DNA from: an uncultured Allobaculum sp.
GTDB taxonomy: Bacteria; Bacillota_I; Bacilli_A; Erysipelotrichales; Erysipelotrichaceae
Assembly (NCBI GenBank): GCA_948467695.1
Contig: CAOKFJ010000041.1
Location: forward strand, 1-10,422
Direction: 5' to 3'
Length of the DNA stretch: 10,422 bases
Made by a program: the position numbers and the translations under genes
Notes under the pieces: model-generated
Told to the model about the DNA's origin: nothing
The model's database searches: none
Seen by the model: only the letters and a program-made list of their open reading frames with translations
Shown: piece by piece, positions 1 through 5,500 of the stretch
Layout: every line of letters starts with the position of its first letter
How positions within the stretch are numbered: position 1 is the stretch's first letter

Positions 1-1
1 G

Positions 2-601
2 ACAAAAACACTCAATCCTGTCTATGACGAACTGTGCCGGCAGAAAAGCGGAGTTCTTCCGCCTTTGACTCCGGCACTGCTCGCCTATGACGGCATTGCC
101 TTTCAATACATGGCTCCCGGCATCTTCAGCGACAGCGAATGGAGCTACGTCAATGACCACCTGCGCATTCTTTCCGGAATGTACGGCGTTCTTCGTCCGC
201 TCGACGGGGTTGTTCCCTATCGTCTCGAAATGGGGCAGAAACTTTCGGTCTCGATGCCGCATGATCTTGGCGCGTACTGGAAAGAAACAATGCGCGAAGC
301 CTTTAAAGATGAAGTGATCATCAATCTGGCTTCCAAAGAATACAGCAGCGCCATACCAAAAGCCTGCATCGCTTCAATGATCGATGTGCGCTTTTTCGAC
401 GAAGACGAAGCCGGGAAGCGAAAGGAAAAAGGCGTCTATGCCAAAATGGCGCGCGGATCCATGGTGCGCTATCTCGCGCGCAACGGAATTGAAACACCCG
501 AAGGCATGAAAGACTTTACGGAAATGGGCTATGCGTATGACAAAGACGCTTCCACGCCTCTTTGCTATGTTTTTGTCCGGTCAATCAGAAAGGAAGGATA
601 A
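2..601 (+). CDS. yaaA: YaaA-family peroxide-stress protein, 5' truncated
   Basis: The reading frame is open from base 2 to the TAA at 599-601, giving 199 visible residues. The family is usually about 245-260 residues, so roughly 50 N-terminal residues lie off the contig. A TTG at 65 lies in frame but inside conserved sequence, so it is not the start. Family landmarks are visible: AYDGIAFQYM, then SGMYGVLRPLDGVVPYRLEMG, then NLASKEY, and near the C-terminus AKMARGSMVRYLARNGIE followed by FTEMGYAYD. YaaA (formerly UPF0246/DUF328) is a cytoplasmic protein. In Escherichia coli it lowers free iron and protects DNA and proteins during hydrogen peroxide stress, and it binds DNA; its exact chemistry is not settled. 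The stop is followed after one base by the alarmone synthetase start, so the two are almost certainly co-transcribed and translationally coupled. Family assignment is seen in the sequence; the stress role is inherited from the family. Confidence 0.93.
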   Translation, partial: TKTLNPVYDELCRQKSGVLPPLTPALLAYDGIAFQYMAPGIFSDSEWSYVNDHLRILSGMYGVLRPLDGVVPYRLEMGQKLSVSMPHDLGAYWKETMREAFKDEVIINLASKEYSSAIPKACIASMIDVRFFDEDEAGKRKEKGVYAKMARGSMVRYLARNGIETPEGMKDFTEMGYAYDKDASTPLCYVFVRSIRKEG

Positions 602-602
602 A

Positions 603-1352
603 ATGACACCCTGTGAATGGGACAACGCAAGCTGGAAGGAACTGCTTGAACACTGCTCGAAAGCACAGGAATATCTGCTCAATTCCATTCTGGATTTGAA
701 ATACGAAGTGGAACGCAACCGAAACCACTCTCTTATACGTTCGCTGAGCGCCAGACTGAAAACAATGGACAGTCTGATGGCTAAACTCAAGCGTATGAAT
801 CTCGAACCATCCGTCGTCAACGCAGCCACAGTCCTGCACGACATCGCGGGCATTCGAATCATCTGTTCCTATCTCGATGACATCAACACCGTCATCAGCC
901 AGCTTGAACACATTCCGCACTATGAAATTATTGAAGTCAAAGACTACGTGCACAACCCCAAGCCCTCCGGCTATCGTTCGGTGCATGTCATCGGTCTTTG
1001 CGATATCAGCGGCAGACCCGTCCGCTGCGAAATCCAGCTGCGCACAACCGCGATGGATTCCTGGGCAGCTCTTGAACACCAGATGCGCTACAAAAAAGAT
1101 CTGCCCGACTGCGACTTCGTCAATCACGAACTGTTCGAATGCGCGCGCATGCTCTATGAAACCGACTGCCGCATGCAGGTCATCCACGGCTACCTGCACA
1201 ACCAGGCACTCGATCTCGCCAAAGGCGAAGCGCCGAAATGTTCCGAGAAGTACATTCCCGAAAAGCGCGACTGCAACGACCAGCCTTATCCATGGAATGA
1301 CGACCAGCCCGATACTGCCGTCTATCCCGCCAAAGACTCTGAGGCATGCTAG
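603..1352 (+). CDS. Small alarmone synthetase (RelA/SpoT synthetase domain only, RelQ/YjbM- or RelP/YwaC-like)
   Basis: This 249-residue cytoplasmic protein should transfer pyrophosphate from ATP to GTP or GDP, making (p)ppGpp. The synthetase domain covers about residues 45-200. HDIAGIRIIC (79-88) precedes the KDYVHNPKPSGYRSVH segment (113-128), the nucleotide-binding GYRS-H signature, and EIQLRTTAMDSWAALEHQM (143-161) is the EIQ-RT catalytic strand and helix. There is no HD hydrolase domain and no TGS or ACT domain, so it is a synthetase-only enzyme. At 249 residues it is somewhat longer than typical RelQ because of a charged tail after about residue 205 (EKYIPEKRDCNDQPYPWNDD) that looks disordered. 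The frame stays open upstream to 531, but the ATG at 603 is chosen because it follows AGGAAGG at 591-597 and the yaaA stop. Short synthetases of this type are generally controlled by transcription and allosterically. RelQ versus RelP cannot be decided here. Confidence 0.93.
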   Translation: MTPCEWDNASWKELLEHCSKAQEYLLNSILDLKYEVERNRNHSLIRSLSARLKTMDSLMAKLKRMNLEPSVVNAATVLHDIAGIRIICSYLDDINTVISQLEHIPHYEIIEVKDYVHNPKPSGYRSVHVIGLCDISGRPVRCEIQLRTTAMDSWAALEHQMRYKKDLPDCDFVNHELFECARMLYETDCRMQVIHGYLHNQALDLAKGEAPKCSEKYIPEKRDCNDQPYPWNDDQPDTAVYPAKDSEAC

Positions 1353-1388
1353 AACGGCATCGAGGCAGACCGAGTCAGTCATTTTAGA

Positions 1389-1414
1389 TGAATCTGGCGT
1401 GCACGCCTGATTCA
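1389..1414. repeat. 26-nt near-perfect palindrome between synthetase and LOG genes
   Basis: TGAATC-T-GGCGTG is followed directly by CACGCC-T-GATTCA, a dyad with a single T/T mismatch and a perfect 12-nt core (GGCGTGCACGCC, 1396-1407). As RNA it would fold into 6 bp, one mismatch, then 4 GC-rich bp capped by UGCA. No T-run follows (AATACATTC), so it is not a standard terminator. It could be an operator for a dimeric regulator, an mRNA-processing or stabilising hairpin, or a weak attenuator separating LOG expression from the upstream pair. Confidence 0.75.
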
Positions 1415-1443
1415 ATACATTCAACTCAAATCAAAAATCATTC

Positions 1444-1450
1444 AAGGAGG
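1444..1450 (+). promoter_or_regulatory. Shine-Dalgarno site that decides the LOG start
   Basis: AAGGAGG lies six bases before the ATG at 1457. The frame is open from an ATG at 1388, but that codon overlaps the 26-nt palindrome and lacks a comparable site, and the family's conserved N-terminus begins just after 1457. Confidence 0.9.
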
Positions 1451-1456
1451 TTTCTT

Positions 1457-2017
1457 ATGAGAATTCCAGGTGTATGTGTCTACGGAGGCAGCAGCAACCA
1501 CGTCGACCAGAAATACCTTGACGCTGCATACCAGATCGGCGCAGGCATCGCCAAACGCGGCTGGACGCTGGTCAACGGTGCCGGCGATACCGGCATGATG
1601 GGCGCCGCCACACGCGGGGCGCTTAGCGAAAACGGAAAAACAACCGGTATCGCTCCCGAGTTTTTCGCCCAGCCCGGCGTGCTTTTTGAAGAAGGAAAAG
1701 ACACCGTCTTCACCAAAACCATGCGCGAACGAAAAGCGTTCATGGAATCTCTGTCGATGGCATTCATCGCCACTCCCGGCGGCATCGGCACGCTTGAAGA
1801 ACTGTACGAAATCATGGTTCTCAAGCAGCTCGGTCAGGAAGCCGCGCCCCTTATTGTGCTCAACCTCGACGGCTACTACGATTCTCTGCTCAAGGCAATG
1901 CACGACATGGAAGAAGCAGGCTTCATTCATGAAACAGTCTTCGACCTGTTCGATGTTGCCGACAGCGTTGACGCTGTGTTCGACATTCTCGACAAAGCGC
2001 TCGCTCAATCGCTTTAA
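1457..2017 (+). CDS. LOG-family (TIGR00730) nucleotide 5'-monophosphate phosphoribohydrolase
   Basis: This 186-residue protein is of usual length for the short LOG family (YvdD-like). Landmarks run in the expected order of a Rossmann-type LOG fold: CVYGGSSN (7-14), GAGDTGMMGA (41-50, the GGG-GLMG position with a conservative G-to-A change), MRERK (89-93, the M-RK active-site segment) and PGGIGTLEE (107-115, the diagnostic PGG-GT--E motif with the catalytic glutamate). LOG enzymes hydrolyse the N-glycosidic bond of nucleoside monophosphates. The substrate may be a cytokinin nucleotide or, in most bacteria, AMP, GMP or other purine nucleotides; the sequence does not say which. The many older annotations as lysine decarboxylase are wrong for this family. 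It is separated from the upstream synthetase by 104 bases containing a palindrome but no clear promoter, so read-through from that operon is likely. A terminator follows 64 bases after the stop. Confidence 0.93.
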   Translation: MRIPGVCVYGGSSNHVDQKYLDAAYQIGAGIAKRGWTLVNGAGDTGMMGAATRGALSENGKTTGIAPEFFAQPGVLFEEGKDTVFTKTMRERKAFMESLSMAFIATPGGIGTLEELYEIMVLKQLGQEAAPLIVLNLDGYYDSLLKAMHDMEEAGFIHETVFDLFDVADSVDAVFDILDKALAQSL

Positions 2018-2041
2018 CGTCAAAAAAATGTGCAATTCTCA

Positions 2042-2055
2042 GCTGCTATGGCAGC
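2042..2055 (+). repeat. Small hairpin after the LOG gene
   Basis: GCTGC-tatg-GCAGC forms a 5-bp stem with a four-base loop. There is no T-run (GTAAAG follows), so it does not terminate by itself. It may protect the 3' end of the mRNA upstream of the true terminator, or be chance. Confidence 0.35.
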
Positions 2056-2081
2056 GTAAAGAAAACAATTGATCTTCTCTT

Positions 2082-2115
2082 CCCCGATCCAAAACTGGAT
2101 CGGGGTTTATTTATT
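2082..2115 (+). terminator. Rho-independent terminator of the yaaA-synthetase-LOG cluster
   Basis: CCCCGATCCA (2082-2091), loop AAAC, TGGATCGGGG (2096-2105) is a perfect 10-bp stem followed by TTTATTTATTT. It is the first strong terminator after the LOG stop and closes the transcription unit. Confidence 0.93.
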
Positions 2116-2281
2116 TGCTTCATTCATTATCCGCGATCAGACGATGCATGAAGCTTTTTCCTCTGCTCGCCTTTTTTCCCGCCGATCTCTTTGGTTAAAC
2201 TTTATCCCTCGCATTTTGGTCCTTTACCTTTGTATTTACCTTGGCACGATCATGTTTATTTCAAATCGAAGGGCATGAATC

Positions 2282-2295
2282 GATAAGTGTTTATC
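2282..2295. repeat. AT-rich dyad in the spacer before the glycosidase
   Basis: GATAA-gtgt-TTATC is a perfect 5-bp inverted repeat with a four-base centre. It lies about 110 bases upstream of the candidate -35 box. It could be a regulator half-site pair, but with this base composition chance is also possible. Confidence 0.3.
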
Positions 2296-2404
2296 CTTTT
2301 CTGTGAATTAACAATATGTACTTACCGATTTATACACCTTGCATTCCAGAATTATTGATTTCGTACACTTTCGAATGAAGCTATTTTGCCAGCACTCTCA
2401 TTCA

Positions 2405-2433
2405 TTGACCTGTGAGCGCTTTCAGATTAGGGT
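2405..2433 (+). promoter_or_regulatory. Candidate promoter of the giant glycosidase gene
   Basis: TTGACC (2405-2410) is a good -35 hexamer. A 17-bp spacer leads to TAGGGT (2428-2433), a weak -10 hexamer. The same CATTGACC sequence is the -35 region of both downstream repeats, and in all three places a TTTACTAAA motif lies 43-45 bases after the TTGACC start. A weak -10 box would fit a promoter needing an activator or being tightly repressed. The -35 assignment is better supported than the -10. Confidence 0.5.
2411..2424. promoter_or_regulatory. cre-like operator (catabolite repression)
   Basis: TGTGAGCGCTTTCA matches the Gram-positive cre consensus (TG-AA-CG-W--CW) at all but one constrained position and has the AGCGCT palindromic core. 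It lies exactly between the candidate -35 and -10 boxes, where bound CcpA, or another LacI-type repressor, would block RNA polymerase. This fits a secreted polysaccharide-degrading enzyme that is off when preferred sugars are present. Site match and position are seen; CcpA binding is inferred. Confidence 0.65.
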
Positions 2434-2444
2434 GTTGTAAAAGC

Positions 2445-2462
2445 CTGTTTTTACTAAAACAG
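2445..2462 (+). repeat. Leader dyad containing TTTACTAAA
   Basis: CTGTTTT-tact-AAAACAG is a perfect 7-bp inverted repeat in the presumed 5' leader, 69 bases before the start codon. It includes the 12-mer GTTTTTACTAAA that also occurs at the 5' end of the first downstream RNA element. It could be a DNA operator just after the transcription start or an RNA hairpin. Confidence 0.5.
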
Positions 2463-2479
2463 ACATCCTGTCCGCTTTT

Positions 2480-2500
2480 CGTTTTCTCCCCCGGAAAACG
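2480..2500 (+). repeat. Leader hairpin before the glycosidase ribosome-binding site
   Basis: CGTTTTC (2480-2486), loop tcccccg, GAAAACG (2494-2500) is a 7-bp perfect stem. It ends 17 bases before the AAAGGA ribosome-binding site, leaving that site exposed. It may stabilise the long mRNA or tune translation. No T-run follows. Confidence 0.45.
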
Positions 2501-2530
2501 GGACGGTTCAGGAAAAGAAAGGAAAATTCA

Positions 2531-5500
2531 ATGAAATCATTCAGGAAAGGCGCCAGCTGCTTTCTTGCCGCGCTTCTAGCCGGCAGCGCGCCGCTGAGCA
2601 TTCTTGCAACATCACCGCAAAACCACGCGGTCGTTTCACGCCAGTCCGATTTTGAGACATCTCATGACGAATCTGCCGTACTGACTTCGTTCATGGACGG
2701 TTTCAAACCCATGCCCATTATCGGCGAACTCAAAGACGATATCTGGGGCGTGCCCCTGGTCGGCCGACGCGATCCCGACAATGGTCTTGAAGACCGCACT
2801 CTGGAAAAATACTGCTACTGGGACGGCACAATTCTCAAAAACCCGGAAGATCAGAAATACTACATGTTCGCTTCGCGCTGGAACGAAAGCGAAGGTCACG
2901 GCGGCTGGGGACAGTCAAGCGCGATCTACGCCGTCAGCGACAATCTCGAAGGTCCCTATACCGACATGGGCGAACTGTGGCCCGATTACTATGAAGGCGC
3001 AGGACACAACGTCTTCGCTTTTGAAGTCTCCAAAAGCGATCCGCTGTATGCCGAAGGCTATCGCTATGCGATTTCCGTCAGCGATACCGGCAAGCACGGC
3101 GATGTGATGAATGGTTCGCTTCACGTTGCCAAATCCATCACCGGCCCCTGGGAGCATCTTGGCGTAATGAATACCGACGGAAAATTCCGTCTGAGCAATA
3201 TCTCCATTGTTGTGCGCCCCGACGGCACCTACGAAGCCATTGGACGCGACGGCGACATCGCCACATCGAGCACACTGCGCGGTCCGTGGAAAACAGAACG
3301 CCAGAAACTGTGGTGGGATATCGACGGTCTGGATACGGGAGCACTCGAAGATCCTGTCATCTGGTATGCGGACGGCATGTACCACGTTGTCGTCAACCAC
3401 TGGGACAATAAATATGCCTACTACATGACCAGCTATGACGGCATCCAGGGCTGGACGCTTCACAACGGTCCGGCGTATACACCCTCGCAGAACTTCCTGC
3501 AGTATACCGACGGTACAGAAAACAACTGGACCAAACTCGAACGTCCGGGTGTCTATATCGAAGACGGCACGCTTAAAGCGATCACATTTGCGGTAATCGA
3601 CTGTGAAAAAGAAGTTGAATACGGCAATGACGATCACGGCAGCAAAATCATCGTTGTGCCCTACGATGGCAAAGCGCTCGCGCAGTTTGCGAAAAACGAT
3701 GAATACGAAGCCGCTCCAGCCGGCCGCCGCGGACAGAAGCCGCTTGCCGACAGCCACATTCAGTCCTGGGGCGACGAAGCGTCGCGCAACTACGGCAGCG
3801 AAGCGTTCATGCAGGTTCAGGGCAACAGCACGCAGGGTGTTTTAGGCGAAGGCGCACGTCCCGACAGCGGCTATGACTGCAAGATCGGATTTATGCGCTT
3901 CAATCTCGAAGACTTCGCTCTCGATGAAACAGCTTCGAATCTCAACGAAGCAACACTGTCCGTTGTCTATGAAAAAGCATTCAGCACCGGCAATACGGAA
4001 GACAGCCTGAAAGTCGCGGTTGCCAATAACGAGTGGATCGCCGGAAACGGCAAAGACGGTTCGTCCTCCACCATCGAAAACTCGATGACATGGAACAACC
4101 AGCCTGAGGTGTATGCCGATTACGGAACAGCCGTATCCGAAAGCTTCAAACTCGCCGACACCTATACAGAAATCAAAATTCCGGTCAGCGATCTGATTAA
4201 AGCCTATAAAGAGAAAAATCCCGAAGCTGCCGAAATCACACTGGCGATTTCGACTGTCAACGGTTCCCGTCTGCATCTTGGCGCCAGCGAAGAAGGCGCG
4301 AATGCCCACTATGCTCCACGACTGTCCGTTAAAGCCGGCACGCCGGTTGAGGGCGTCGCTCTTTCCAAAACAGAACTGCGTCTTGAGCCGGGCGAAAGCG
4401 CATCGCTTGTCGCGACCGTTTCCCCCGACAATGCGACAAACAAAAAAGTCATCTTCACATCCGACAATCCCCACGCTGTCAGTGTTGACGAAAACGGAAA
4501 CATCAGCGCCAACGCCAGAGGGGCTGCCGGAATCACCGCACGTACAATCGATGGCGATTTCAAAGCGACATGCATCGTTACCGTAGCGCCAAAAGAAGCC
4601 TACATCACCGGTTTTGCGGGGGCTGAAGTCATCACCGCAAACGGCATTGATGCCAACCTTCCCGAAACCGTGATCGCCGCATGGTCCGATGGTCATCAAA
4701 GTGAAGAAAAGGTGACATGGAACGCCGAAGAAGCAAACCTCGCCGCCTCCGGCATCATTAAAGGACGCGTCGAAGGCGCCGATGTCGAAGCGACATGCAA
4801 AATCACTGCCTACGCGCCCAACATGGCCTGGGTCATCGACTGCAACAACCCGACATCCCCGCGTCATGCAAGTGCCAATGAAATCGCACAACTCAAAAAC
4901 GAAACCCCCGACCAGATGTTCGATGCCGAAAGCGAAAACGCTTGGGGCCGTGTTGCCGACTACGGTGTGCATGACAGTTCCAATCCCAATGATTCCTATG
5001 ATCAGGGCTGGTATTCCAAAGCTGGCGAAGCGATTGAATACGCGCTCCCTGCCGAAGCCGGAAAATACCGCGTCACTTTCGGTTTCAAGGAATGGTGGTC
5101 GCAATGGACTGCAGCACGCAAAATGAGCGCCTATGTCAAAGAAGGCGAAACAAAAACAACGCTTGGCACCGTCAACACCTGGAATGGAAACAACCCCTGG
5201 GCAACATTCGGCTACAACGTAACCGTAAACGAAACCGGAACAATCCGCCTTGGCGTTGAAAAACAGTCCGGACAGCCCGACCCGACGCTTTCCTTTATCG
5301 AAGTGCAGCGCGTTCTCAACCTCGATGCGCTCAAAACCGCCATCAACACCATCAAAACACTCGATCTTTCCGCAGCACCCGCATCGACAAAAGCCGAACT
5401 TGAAAAACTGCATGATCAGGCCATCGACCTTGCCCTTAAGAGTGGCACAACCCAGGAACAGATTGATCAGGCTGCAGAAACAATCAACGCCCTGATCGCT

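Noticed and set aside
1388..1456. Upstream ATG for the LOG gene
   Set aside because: It overlaps the palindrome and adds 23 residues not typical of the family. The AAGGAGG site fixes the start at 1457.
2069..2278. 69-codon plus-strand frame after the LOG gene
   Set aside because: It runs through the terminator hairpin and has no proper ribosome-binding site or recognisable product.
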